DNA from: FEN-1297 sp963834015
Lineage (GTDB): Bacteria > Bacteroidota > Ignavibacteria > Ignavibacteriales > Ignavibacteriaceae
DNA length: 64,000 nucleotides
NCBI GenBank assembly: GCA_963834015.1
Contig: CAWIAG010000003.1
Span: forward strand, 62,001-126,000
Direction: 5' to 3'
A program made the translations under genes and the position numbers. This document shows positions 1 through 8,953 of the stretch, one piece after another. The first letter of the stretch is position 1, and the number at the start of each line of letters is the position of its first letter. The notes beneath the pieces are model-generated. The model did no database searches. It was not told where the DNA came from and saw only the letters and a program-made list of their open reading frames with translations.

Positions 1-1958
1 TTGTCGATTTAGCTTCTCCTTCTTTTGACAGCACGGGAGTAAAATGCTATAAGAGAAATTATTATTGGTACAGACGTTTCTTTAAAATAAATGATCCGTT
101 ACTTCAAGTTGCTTTTTTAAAGATTAATAAAGCGGTTTATGGTACAGATGTATATCTAAACGGCAATAAAGTCGGATCTAACTTATTTTGTTTTACGCCT
201 ACATTATTAGATATAAAAAAATATTTAAAGCCTTCAGGCGAAAGAAATGAATTATTAATTCGAGTTGGCGCTTATTACGATGCGGTGCCGGATTCAATTC
301 CTGTGGGGATGGATTTTGAAAAAATACATTACCTTTCCGGGATATATGATGATGTTGAAATAATTTTATCAGGTATTCCCTTTATTGATAATATACAAAT
401 TGCCCCGGATGTAAATAACAAATTGATCCGGGTTGAAGCAGAAATCAGAAGTGATAAAAAGTCTGATAATTTTGAATTGCATTATTCTGTTGTTGAACGG
501 AATTCTTCTAAGGAGGTTGTATCAGGTAAAACAAAACCGGAATCAATCGATGCTATAAATGAAAACGTTATAGATTTTACCATCCCGGTAAAAAATTGTC
601 ATTTATGGTCGCCTGAAGATCCATTTTTATATCACTTAATTATATCTACTGGAGGTGATAACAAAAAGATTACATTCGGGATGCGTTCTTTTACTTTTGA
701 CGGTGCAAATAATCATGCAGTATTAAACGGAAAACCTTATTCAATGCTTGGTACTAACATTTGTTTCTTCCGTTTTTCCGAAGATTCTTCGAGAGGTAAT
801 TTACCGTGGAATGAAAAATGGGTTCGAAAATTATTCGGGAAATTCAAGGAAATGAACTGGAATTGTATACGTTATTGTATAGGATTTCCTCCCGAAAAAT
901 GGTACCAGATTGCCGACGAAACCGGTTTTCTAATCCAGAACGAGTACCCAGTCTGGTATGGGCCTGATGGAAATTCAAAAATTAAAGCTGATGTTTTGAC
1001 TGAAGAATACACCAGATGGATGAGAGAACAATGGAATCACCCCTGCGTAGTTATCTGGGATGCACAAAACGAAACCGTTACAAATGAATCAGGTAAAGCT
1101 ATTGATGCAGTCCGTCATCTTGATATGTCCAATCGGCCCTGGGATAATGGATGGGGCGTTCCGCAATCCGATAATGACTGTATTGAATCACACCCTTACT
1201 TGTTTATGCAATATAAAGCTACTTCAACCAGACCGACTGATAGGGGATACTTAAATGATTTGTTTAATATTGAAAGGGAACCCGATTTCAATGATGCAAA
1301 TCAATATTCACCTTCTCCCAAAGGGCGTTATAAAAATGCGGTGGTTATAAATGAATATGATTGGTTATGGTTGAATAGAAATGGCAGTGTTACTTTTAAT
1401 TCTGATAGTGTTTATATTAAATTATTCGGTGAAAATATATCCGTTGAAAAGCTAAGAATTATTCATGCTGAAAACATTGCCATACTCACCGAGTATTGGC
1501 GGTGCCACCGTAAAGCCGCTGCGCTTATGCACTTCTGCGAATTAGGTTATTCAAGACCATATGAACCTAAGGGATTTACAAGTGATGATTGGATTGATGT
1601 GAAAAATTTAATTTTCGAGCCTAATTTTGAAAAATACGTTAAACATGAATTCCTGCCTGTTTGTATTATGATTGATAAATGGGATAAAATATATTCTGCA
1701 GGCGAAGCAATACAAGTCCCTGTTTATTGTATAAATGATTTAAATAGTGTTTGGGAAGGTACCTTGAAACTCACATTAAAAGATAAAAATAAAAAAATTA
1801 TTGTCTTAAAACGAAAAATTAATATTCCCGGTTTTGGAAAAACTATCGTTGATTTTAATGTTAATATTCCGAAAATAACCGGCAATTATCAATTGATTGC
1901 TGAAACATTATTTAAAAATGATATTGTGAAAAGTATAAGAAATTTTTCAATTAAGTAA
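1..1958 (+). CDS. Glycoside hydrolase family 2 protein, 5' end outside window
   Basis: The reading frame is open from the left edge (codons from base 3), so the N-terminus lies outside the window. The first ~95 codons read as a GH2 sugar-binding beta-sandwich with YLNGNKVG-type strands. An Ig-like domain follows, then a TIM barrel. The likely acid/base is the Glu of the DAQNE motif at 1071-1073. The likely nucleophile is the Glu of VVINEYDW at 1353-1355. The C-terminal ~100 residues form another beta-sandwich. GH2 members are beta-galactosidases, beta-mannosidases, beta-glucuronidases and related enzymes; the sequence does not decide the specificity. It sits upstream of the methyltransferase and sugar-transporter genes. 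A signal peptide cannot be judged because the start is missing. Confidence 0.85.
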   Translation, partial: VDLASPSFDSTGVKCYKRNYYWYRRFFKINDPLLQVAFLKINKAVYGTDVYLNGNKVGSNLFCFTPTLLDIKKYLKPSGERNELLIRVGAYYDAVPDSIPVGMDFEKIHYLSGIYDDVEIILSGIPFIDNIQIAPDVNNKLIRVEAEIRSDKKSDNFELHYSVVERNSSKEVVSGKTKPESIDAINENVIDFTIPVKNCHLWSPEDPFLYHLIISTGGDNKKITFGMRSFTFDGANNHAVLNGKPYSMLGTNICFFRFSEDSSRGNLPWNEKWVRKLFGKFKEMNWNCIRYCIGFPPEKWYQIADETGFLIQNEYPVWYGPDGNSKIKADVLTEEYTRWMREQWNHPCVVIWDAQNETVTNESGKAIDAVRHLDMSNRPWDNGWGVPQSDNDCIESHPYLFMQYKATSTRPTDRGYLNDLFNIEREPDFNDANQYSPSPKGRYKNAVVINEYDWLWLNRNGSVTFNSDSVYIKLFGENISVEKLRIIHAENIAILTEYWRCHRKAAALMHFCELGYSRPYEPKGFTSDDWIDVKNLIFEPNFEKYVKHEFLPVCIMIDKWDKIYSAGEAIQVPVYCINDLNSVWEGTLKLTLKDKNKKIIVLKRKINIPGFGKTIVDFNVNIPKITGNYQLIAETLFKNDIVKSIRNFSIK

Positions 1959-1964
1959 AAAATA

Positions 1965-1988
1965 TAATAACATTTTAGAATGTTATTA
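1965..1988 (+). terminator. AT-rich hairpin after the GH2 gene
   Basis: A perfect 10-bp stem (1965-1974 with 1979-1988) around a 4-base TTAG loop begins 7 bases after the GH2 stop codon. No U-run follows, so it is not a standard intrinsic terminator. It could stabilise the 3' end or end transcription weakly. Confidence 0.3.
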
Positions 1989-2000
1989 ATCTTGAATTCT

Positions 2001-2010
2001 CACAATTGTG
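2001..2010. promoter_or_regulatory. Perfect palindrome CACAATTGTG, possible operator
   Basis: A 10-bp perfect palindrome lies 72 bases upstream of the methyltransferase start at 2082, in the only gap where a promoter for that gene could sit. It has the size of a half-site pair for a dimeric regulator such as the LacI protein encoded at 51998. No matching copy was noticed elsewhere, so this is tentative. Confidence 0.2.
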
Positions 2011-2081
2011 TTGTAATGGTGGTAACTAAGAATTTAAGATAAAAATATAAATTAAGTCGCCGGAAAGAAGAGGATAATCAG

Positions 2082-3347
2082 ATGACATCAAGAGAAAGAA
2101 CTATTGCTGCACTAAACCACGATTATGGAGATATGATTCCATTCGATATTGGAAGTACATCCGTGACCGGAATGCAGGTTAGCACTGTATATAAACTTCG
2201 TCAAGTTCTGAAATTAGATGAACCCGGAACACCCGTAAAAGTTATCGAGCCCTATCAAATGCTGGGTGAAATAATGCCGGATTTGATAAACTTACTCGGT
2301 ATTGATGTGATTGGAATGTGGTCAAGAAAAAATATGTTCGGATTTGAAAACAAGAATTGGAAAAAGTGGACTTTATTTGACGGTACTCCAGTTCTTGTCC
2401 CCGGAGATTTTAATACAATACCTAATGAAAATGGCGATATATTCATGTATCCCGAGGGTGACAAATCATTAGCACCGAGCGGCAGGATGCCTAAAGGAGG
2501 ATTTTATTTCGATGCAGTTGTAAGACAGGATCCGATAGATGAAAATAATTTATGCGTAGAGGATAATCTTGAGGAGTTCTCATTAATATCGGATGAAGAT
2601 CTGAATTATTTCGAAGCCGAAGCCGAACGGTTATATACACAAACAGATAAAGCAATTGTTGCCTCTTTTGGTGGTACTGCTTTCGGCGATATTGCATTGG
2701 TTCCGGCAATGTGGCTGCGTCATCCAAAAGGTATCCGTGACATTCAGGAATGGTACATGAGCACGCTAATCAGAAAAGATTATATATATTCGCTTTTTGA
2801 AAAACAATGTGAAATAGCATTAAAAAATCTTGAAAAAATATATTCAGTTGTCGGTAATAAAATATGTGTTACTTTTCTTACAGGTACAGACTTTGGCACA
2901 CAATGCGGACCGTTCATCTCGAGTGATATGTACAGGGACCTGTATCAGCCTTTTCATAAGGAAATAAATAATTGGATCCATAAGAATACCGGATGGAAAA
3001 CTTTTATGCATTCATGTGGTTCTATTTATAAGCTTATACCTGATTTTATTGAATCCGGCTTTGATATATTGAACCCGGTTCAATGCTCTGCCTCGGATAT
3101 GAATGCGTCCAGGTTGAAAAAAGAATTTGGTGATAAAATAACTTTTTGGGGTGGCGGAGTGGATACTCAAAAAACTCTTCCGTTCGGATCAGCCGGCGAG
3201 GTTAGGGATGAAGTGAAATTGCGGATGGACACTTTTGGACCTGGGGGCGGTTTTGTTTTTAACGCTATTCATAATATACAGGCTCGTGTGCCCATCGAAA
3301 ACTTGATGGCGATGTTTGAAACATTCAGAGATTCAAGAAATTATTAA
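2082..3347 (+). CDS. URO-D/MtaA-like corrinoid methyltransferase
   Basis: This 421-residue cytosolic protein belongs to the uroporphyrinogen-decarboxylase superfamily, in the branch of cobamide-dependent methyltransferases (MtaA, MtbA, CmuA types). It starts MTSRERTIAAL, typical of the group, with an AGAGG ribosome site 10 bases upstream. The probable zinc site is H310-x-C312, a downstream C335 (NPVQC) and a conserved-position H397 (AIHNIQ). True heme-pathway UroD is unlikely, because there is no heme gene context and MetH-activation-like and corrinoid-protein genes lie in the same cluster. It probably moves a methyl group between a corrinoid protein and a substrate or acceptor. The substrate is unknown. 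Of the three paralogues here, only this one keeps two cysteines near the zinc motif. Confidence 0.75.
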   Translation: MTSRERTIAALNHDYGDMIPFDIGSTSVTGMQVSTVYKLRQVLKLDEPGTPVKVIEPYQMLGEIMPDLINLLGIDVIGMWSRKNMFGFENKNWKKWTLFDGTPVLVPGDFNTIPNENGDIFMYPEGDKSLAPSGRMPKGGFYFDAVVRQDPIDENNLCVEDNLEEFSLISDEDLNYFEAEAERLYTQTDKAIVASFGGTAFGDIALVPAMWLRHPKGIRDIQEWYMSTLIRKDYIYSLFEKQCEIALKNLEKIYSVVGNKICVTFLTGTDFGTQCGPFISSDMYRDLYQPFHKEINNWIHKNTGWKTFMHSCGSIYKLIPDFIESGFDILNPVQCSASDMNASRLKKEFGDKITFWGGGVDTQKTLPFGSAGEVRDEVKLRMDTFGPGGGFVFNAIHNIQARVPIENLMAMFETFRDSRNY

Positions 3348-3681
3348 TAATTGACAACTATATATCTGAAAAATATTTGATCTTAAAATTATAATAATAA
3401 ATAATTCCATTTTTAACTGCCGGAATTAAAATGTGCAATGTCTTAGAAAATTGGTTAAATTGATTTGATGGTGGTAAGTTTAATAAAGTTTCTACATCCC
3501 CAGTGTTTTCTAAAAGTCATAATGGAGTCCGTGAGCTCTAAAGAAGATCATTTAATTCTATTCGCCATAGTATAAAGATGTATTGGGAGTTTTTGAAAAC
3601 TTTTGTTAACTGATTTGTACTCATTCCTTTTCCGGATAGGAGCACAATTACAGTTTATAATAATAAAAAAAATTTTATGAA
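3348..3681. other. Intergenic gap, no gene seen
   Basis: The 334 bases between the methyltransferase and the MetH-activation-like gene are AT-rich with stops in all frames. I saw no RNA gene, cobalamin riboswitch or protein remnant. A promoter for 3682 could lie here, but I could not identify one. Confidence 0.5.
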
Positions 3682-4428
3682 ATGGAGCGATCAATTACTC
3701 ATGATAAATTGCTAAGAGAAAATAATAAAATGAATATAAAGTCATTTAAATATAAATATAGCGATCTTAAGATCAGTTGCGAATCACTTTCTGCTGCCAT
3801 GGGTTATCCGGGCGGCGAAATATCCGATCTGGTAAAAGAAGAAATTGGATTTGTAATGTCCATGGGCAACGAAATCTGTAATATTGAAGGAGGTTATTTA
3901 ATAAACGAAAGTATTTTATTTGATAAAGAATGTTATTCGTTGGAAATTAATGATGAAATATTCAATCTAAAGAAAATCGTTTTTAACCAATTAAAAAAAT
4001 CTGAAGCGTTGGCTGTATTTGTTTGTACAGCCGGATATAAAATATCTCAACTTTCAAAATATTTTATAAACCAGGGCGACTTATTGAGGGGATATGTGCA
4101 TGATATATTTGGTTCGATTGTCGTAGAAGCGGCGATGGATCTCATTCAAAATGAATTGAAATTAGCAATGCACCTGGTGGAGCAAAAAATTACTAACAGG
4201 TATAGTCCGGGCTATTGCAATTGGGATGTATCTGAACAGAAAAAATTATTTAAAATCCTGCCGGATAATTTTTGTGGTATAACTTTGACAAATAGTTGTT
4301 TAATGCAGCCTATTAAATCTGTCAGCGGTGTTATCGGCATTGGCAATAAGGTTATCTATAACCAGTATACATGCAATTTATGCAGTATGCAAAATTGCCT
4401 TTACCGGAATCTGCATAAAGCAGAATAA
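3682..4428 (+). CDS. MetH activation-domain-like corrinoid-reactivating protein
   Basis: The 248-residue protein resembles the AdoMet-binding activation domain of cobalamin-dependent methionine synthase as a free-standing protein, including the hallmark RYSPGYCNW segment near residue 173. Its C-terminus carries a cysteine cluster (CNLCSMQNC), found in anaerobe versions and suggestive of an iron-sulfur site. Such proteins occur beside corrinoid methyltransferases and are thought to keep the corrinoid in the reduced Co(I) state. It lies between a URO-D methyltransferase and a sugar transporter. A second possible start is the ATG at 3730. It is unlikely to be part of a full methionine synthase, because no other MetH domains flank it. 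Confidence 0.72.
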   Translation: MERSITHDKLLRENNKMNIKSFKYKYSDLKISCESLSAAMGYPGGEISDLVKEEIGFVMSMGNEICNIEGGYLINESILFDKECYSLEINDEIFNLKKIVFNQLKKSEALAVFVCTAGYKISQLSKYFINQGDLLRGYVHDIFGSIVVEAAMDLIQNELKLAMHLVEQKITNRYSPGYCNWDVSEQKKLFKILPDNFCGITLTNSCLMQPIKSVSGVIGIGNKVIYNQYTCNLCSMQNCLYRNLHKAE

Positions 4429-4463
4429 AATTAGAAATATATTCAACAACATAGTATTTCCAA

Positions 4464-5885
4464 ATGATTGCTTCAGTTCAAAAAGGTGCTGTATATGTTC
4501 AAACAGTTCACTTTAATCAATTATATATTTGGATGATTTCAATATCTGCCGCCTTAGGCGGTTTATTATTCGGATATGATTGGGTTGTGATAGGCGGAGC
4601 AAAAATTTTTTTTGAACGTTTCTTCCTTTTAACTGATGCTTCATCGAGGGGGTGGGCAAATAGTTGTGCCCTTATTGGGTGCTTTATAGGTGCTGTTTTT
4701 GCCGGATGGCTTAGTGACAAATTCGGTAGAAAACAGTTGCTAATATTATCCGCATTCCTGTTCATGTTTACTTCAGTAGGGATCGGTTTTTCTCAGGTTT
4801 TTATAGTATTTGTTTTATGGAGGGTTTTTGGGGGAGTCGCAATCGGATTAGCTTCAAGTCTTGCACCTATGTACATCGCAGAAACAGCGCCTGCTCACAT
4901 GCGCGGCAGACTTGTTTCAATTAATCAGCTTACGATAGTAATTGGAATTCTTGCTGCCCAATTAATAAATTATTTAATTGCAAAAAAAATGCCTGACGGG
5001 ATGACCGAAACAATGATCTTTAATTCATGGAATGTCCGGGAAGGTTGGCGCTGGATGTTTGGGGCAACTGCAGTCCCTGCATTAATATTTTTAGTTAGTT
5101 CGATTTTTATACCCGAAAGTCCCCGATGGCTGGCAAAGAACGGCAGGAATAAAAAAGCAAAGGATATTCTTGCTAAAATCGGCGGTAAAGGTTATGCAGA
5201 AAAAGCTTTAATTGAAATTGAAGAGACACTTGTAAACGATAGTAAGAGTCTAGATTTACATGAATTTTTTAAACCCAATATAAAGAAAATTCTTTTGTTG
5301 GGCATTGTGCTTGCGGTCTTTCAGCAATGGTGCGGGATTAATGTGATATTTAACTACGCTGAGGAAATATTTAAGCAAGCCGGGTATAATATTTCCGGAA
5401 CGTTGGTAAACATTGCGTGGACCGGCTCTATAAACTTAATATTTACACTATTCGCAATTTCTGTTGTCGACAGGAAAGGACGAAGATTTTTAATGCTGAT
5501 TGGTTCGGGAGGGTTGGCAATTATTTATGTAGGAATTGGACTTGGTTATTTTTTCCATCTAAATGGATTACCGATGCTCTTATTGGTTCTTGCCGCTATA
5601 GGTACCTACGGAATGTCGCTTGCCCCCATAACATGGGTAGTTATTTCGGAAATATTTCCGAACCGCATTAGAGGGTCAGCTATGTCTGTTGCAGTGGCAT
5701 CTTTGTGGATCGCTTGTTTTATTCTGACGTTTACTTTCCCAATTCTAAATACCGGTCTTGGGGCGGCAAAAACTTTCTGGATTTATTCCTTGATATGTAT
5801 CGGCGGTTTTATTTTTATTTATATTAAGCTGCCGGAGACTAAAGGAAAAACCCTTGAACAGATTGAAAAGGATCAGGTTGCTTAA
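4464..5885 (+). CDS. MFS sugar transporter, sugar-porter (XylE-like) family
   Basis: The 473-residue inner-membrane protein has about 12 hydrophobic segments and the sugar-porter signatures: GGLLFGYDW in helix 1, a DKFGRK loop, RGRLVSINQL, PESPRWL at the end of the first half, VDRKGRR, and the closing PETKGKTLE. These proteins are mostly proton-sugar symporters for xylose, arabinose, galactose or glucose. The exact sugar cannot be read from the sequence. It starts 35 bases after the activator gene and probably shares its transcript. It would import monosaccharides freed by the surrounding secreted glycosidases. No clear ribosome site is seen. An alternative start is the ATG at 4533, but it would shorten the segment before helix 1. 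Confidence 0.88.
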   Translation: MIASVQKGAVYVQTVHFNQLYIWMISISAALGGLLFGYDWVVIGGAKIFFERFFLLTDASSRGWANSCALIGCFIGAVFAGWLSDKFGRKQLLILSAFLFMFTSVGIGFSQVFIVFVLWRVFGGVAIGLASSLAPMYIAETAPAHMRGRLVSINQLTIVIGILAAQLINYLIAKKMPDGMTETMIFNSWNVREGWRWMFGATAVPALIFLVSSIFIPESPRWLAKNGRNKKAKDILAKIGGKGYAEKALIEIEETLVNDSKSLDLHEFFKPNIKKILLLGIVLAVFQQWCGINVIFNYAEEIFKQAGYNISGTLVNIAWTGSINLIFTLFAISVVDRKGRRFLMLIGSGGLAIIYVGIGLGYFFHLNGLPMLLLVLAAIGTYGMSLAPITWVVISEIFPNRIRGSAMSVAVASLWIACFILTFTFPILNTGLGAAKTFWIYSLICIGGFIFIYIKLPETKGKTLEQIEKDQVA

Positions 5886-5930
5886 ATAATTCATTATAAA
5901 TAAAAAATTAATTTAATAGTTGAGTAACAC

Positions 5931-6892
5931 ATGAACTGTTTTTATAGAATATTTTCATTTTCTATAATATTGTTTATCTGTTTTTTTCAATCCGTTTTTT
6001 GTCAGTCTTCCGGGAAGATTGACCGGTATTCAGTGGTTTCCAGGAATAATGTAGAAATTACTAAACCTGATTCTCTAAATCCTTTAACTGTTGGTAACGG
6101 GGAGTTTGCCTGTACAGTTGATATTACCGGGCTTCAATCTTTTCCCGAATATTACAGAGACGCTATGCCTCTTGGGACTGAATCTCAGTGGGGATGGCAT
6201 TCATTCCCTAATCCCAAACTATACAGCCTAAAAGATATTATGAGAAATTATAAATCCGGTGGAAGAGAAATCCCTTATGCCGATGACAATGATTTTGAAG
6301 GTACCGGGACATTGGCAGGTTCCTGGCTTAGGGAAAACCCTCATCGTATAGATCTTGGCAGGATTGGATTTGATATGTACAAGAGCAGCGGTGAAAAAAT
6401 CAAATTGAATGAACTTACAAATATTAAGCAGGTATTAAACCTCTGGACGGGAGAAGGTGGCCGAAGGAAATAGGGCCGGATGGCCGGGAAACCCCGAGTT
6501 CAATCGGTACTTTTTTAATCTGGCAGCAGCCTCACCCTATTTATTATGCTGAATTATGCTATCGAGATAAACCCGGTAAAGAGACGTTGGAAAAATATAA
6601 GGATATTGTTTTTAACACCGCTGAGTTTATGCGTCCTATCCGGTTTGGGACAAACAAAATCAGCGATATGTTTTAGGCCCGGCATTAATCCCGGCACAGG
6701 AATCGTATTGGAAGAATAGAAAAAATAATAATCCTACATTTGAATTAGCTTATTGGTACTGGGGGCTTGAAACAGCTCAGAAATGGCGCCAGCGGCTCGG
6801 GATGGGATGGTGCGCCTAAATTGAATGCGCCCGGTTTTCCAAATGACGGTAATTGGAATTTAAGATGGGAAGGATTAAAAACATTTCCTTAA
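5931..6892 (+). pseudogene. Broken six-hairpin (alpha/alpha)6-type glycosidase
   Basis: The reading frame opens at 5931 with a signal peptide ending in VFCQ and stays open for 180 codons to a TAG at 6471-6473. It matches the N-terminal part of a secreted family with the motif LNPLTVGNGEFACTVDITG. Homologous pieces continue in other frames: about 6494-6676 (SIGTFLIWQQPHPIYYAELCY), about 6673-6819 (LGPALIPAQESYW and FELAYWYWGLETAQKW), and a tail to the stop at 6890-6892 (NWNLRWEGLKTF). At least three frameshifts or deletions separate the pieces. The pieces total well under the usual length of such enzymes, so internal sequence is missing. It is a recent wreck of a glycosidase-like gene; its former substrate is unknown. 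Confidence 0.75.
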
Positions 6893-7630
6893 ATAATAAA
6901 TACTTTATTTGAGTGTATGATATTATATACCGTCAGGTTCATGCTTAAAGTGTTGAATTTTAATAAGATATCTTATATCAAAAAGTGAATAATATATGTC
7001 AAATTAGCTATGTCCGGCACAATTATTTCAATTTAAGTTTATTAAAACATTTATGCATATTTCGATAGTTGATTTTATTAAGGTTTGCTCAGAATGAATG
7101 CTCTGTTATTACATAATTTTGAGGAAAAAATTGAGAAATATTTATTTTAAAATATTTGTATTCAACTATTCAACCTGGGTCTTATTGCATGTTGAATGCA
7201 AAATTATTATTTAATGTTGAATTATTGCCGGGCAAAAAAGAAAATATTTAATTTTATAATTATAATTTAATATAGAAAACAACTTAGTAATTATTTAAAA
7301 AGTTAATTATGATGTGACTTACCCGGCGAAGCTGTGAGATTATCTAAAAAAATTTTCAGTAATTACTTAATGGATTTCGATAAGGATTAAGCAAATTATT
7401 TTAGCAAAAATGAAATTACACATTGCGCAAATTTGCCTTTAATGGGAGAATATAATTAATCCCGTTGTGTATTAAAATCATATAGCTTATTCAGTGCCGG
7501 CGTAAGAGGAAAGTTATATGTGGACAATGAACTTAGGCCTCAGGTATAAGTTGTAATAAACAAATTTTCTGTGTTCTAGTAAATTCTCAATGCCGGGTAG
7601 TCGCTGATCTGAATATAAAAAGGAGAATAA
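6893..7630. other. 738-base gap, probably decayed sequence
   Basis: This stretch is very AT-rich, with stops in every frame. The only hint of old coding sequence is about 27 codons before 7554, ending in VRGKLYVDNELRPQV, which vaguely recalls a PA14-type carbohydrate-binding strand. That is too short to call. An AAGGAG ribosome site for the next gene lies at the far end. No RNA gene was recognised. Confidence 0.4.
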
Positions 7631-8782
7631 ATGAAACTTAAAAATATTCCGGGTTGGTTTTCAAATTATAATCTATTTATAGTAAAAATAAATATTATTA
7701 TTTTATCAATGGCTTTTATAACGGCTCCGGTTTTAAATTCGGCAGTAAAAAGTGATCTTCATGCGGCAAATAGCATTAACGAAAATACCGGCTATGAAAA
7801 GATTAATTCTTCAAAAAGTCAAAACAATCCGTCTGCTTTGAAATATTCATTAGAACTTGTTGAAGGTAGCGAAGCTCCTTTGATAGATGAAAAAAATCCG
7901 GGTTCTATGGGTAATAATCACGGATATGAATGCGGTCAGGTTTTCAGGGGCCAAAATAAGTATCATATGTTTATTACTGAGAGAGTAGATACCGAAAATT
8001 CAGGCTGTGATTTAACACGGACCGGTCATTGGATTAGCACTGATGGTATAGTCTGGACCAGAGTGGGCACATTACAGAATTCAATAAAAACACCGAACAT
8101 TCCTGGATATGCAACTTGGTCACCGATGCCTGTATATGATAAAGATGAAAATCGTTGGAATATTTTTTATGTGGCATACGAAGTAAATAATACTTATGGA
8201 AGAATTATCAGGGCATATTCAAAGGTTAAGGGTATTGATGGGCTTAATGGTCCCTATATAAACTCAACAGATACAGTCTTATCTTATTTTGATGATAACA
8301 AAAATTTATGGGAAGATAAACAGGGTACCGATTCATTTTATCCCTTCCAATCAGGCAATAAATGGTATGGATTTTATGGCGGCTCGGATGCGGCAACTTT
8401 TTGGGATGTCGGCCTGACAGAAGCAAATAGTCTTACAGGACATTGGACAAGAGTTATTGATAATCCAGTTTTTACTTACAGTGAGAATCCAATAGTTGTT
8501 ACCTTTGAAAACGGGATTAAATTTTGCGTCTATGATGATTTGGCTCATGGTATTATCGATTGTCATTCAATTGGCTATGGATATTCAAGCGATGGGATTA
8601 ATTGGGTTCAGAAGTACCTGAGTATTCCCATGCCAAAGTGGGCTGCAAGTATACGTACACCGCTTAGTTTTATCTATGAAGGAAATGATATATACATAAT
8701 ATATTTTACAGCACTTACTTCATCTTCTTGGGACGGATTTGAAAAAATTGGGAGAATTAGAGTAAGGCTTGTTAAGAATTAG
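7631..8782 (+). CDS. Secreted five-bladed-propeller glycosidase-like protein (GH43/GH32 clan)
   Basis: The 383-residue protein starts after a strong AAAGGAGAATAA ribosome site. An N-terminal hydrophobic segment (about residues 20-42) looks like a signal peptide. The body has repeated beta-propeller blades of the GH43/GH32/GH117 type: short Trp/Tyr-rich strands such as GYECGQVFRGQNKYHMF, STDGIVWTRVG, NRWNIFYVAYEV, NKWYGFYGG and IYIIYFTAL. Catalytic acids cannot be assigned safely. It is probably a periplasmic or surface exo-glycosidase trimming released oligosaccharides, but the substrate is unknown. It follows the decayed region and precedes another glycosidase-like gene. Confidence 0.6.
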   Translation: MKLKNIPGWFSNYNLFIVKINIIILSMAFITAPVLNSAVKSDLHAANSINENTGYEKINSSKSQNNPSALKYSLELVEGSEAPLIDEKNPGSMGNNHGYECGQVFRGQNKYHMFITERVDTENSGCDLTRTGHWISTDGIVWTRVGTLQNSIKTPNIPGYATWSPMPVYDKDENRWNIFYVAYEVNNTYGRIIRAYSKVKGIDGLNGPYINSTDTVLSYFDDNKNLWEDKQGTDSFYPFQSGNKWYGFYGGSDAATFWDVGLTEANSLTGHWTRVIDNPVFTYSENPIVVTFENGIKFCVYDDLAHGIIDCHSIGYGYSSDGINWVQKYLSIPMPKWAASIRTPLSFIYEGNDIYIIYFTALTSSSWDGFEKIGRIRVRLVKN

Positions 8783-8953
8783 ATAATTTAATGATACACT
8801 TTTTAGACTAAATTCTTCCGTTAAATGTTCAAAGTAAAATATTTAGTTTAATAATCAATGTACCTGAGACAAGGGGCTAAGTAATCAAAGATTCTCATTA
8901 AATGTTTTGAGATTCTTAATTCCACGGTCATCTTAAATAATATAAATATAATT

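Noticed and set aside
2082..3347. Heme-pathway uroporphyrinogen decarboxylase
   Set aside because: Three copies beside corrinoid and MetH-activation-like genes, HxC-type metal motifs and no other heme genes fit methyltransferases much better.
7475..7554. PA14-like remnant VRGKLYVDNELRPQV
   Set aside because: Only about 27 codons with a vague resemblance; not enough to name a pseudogene.
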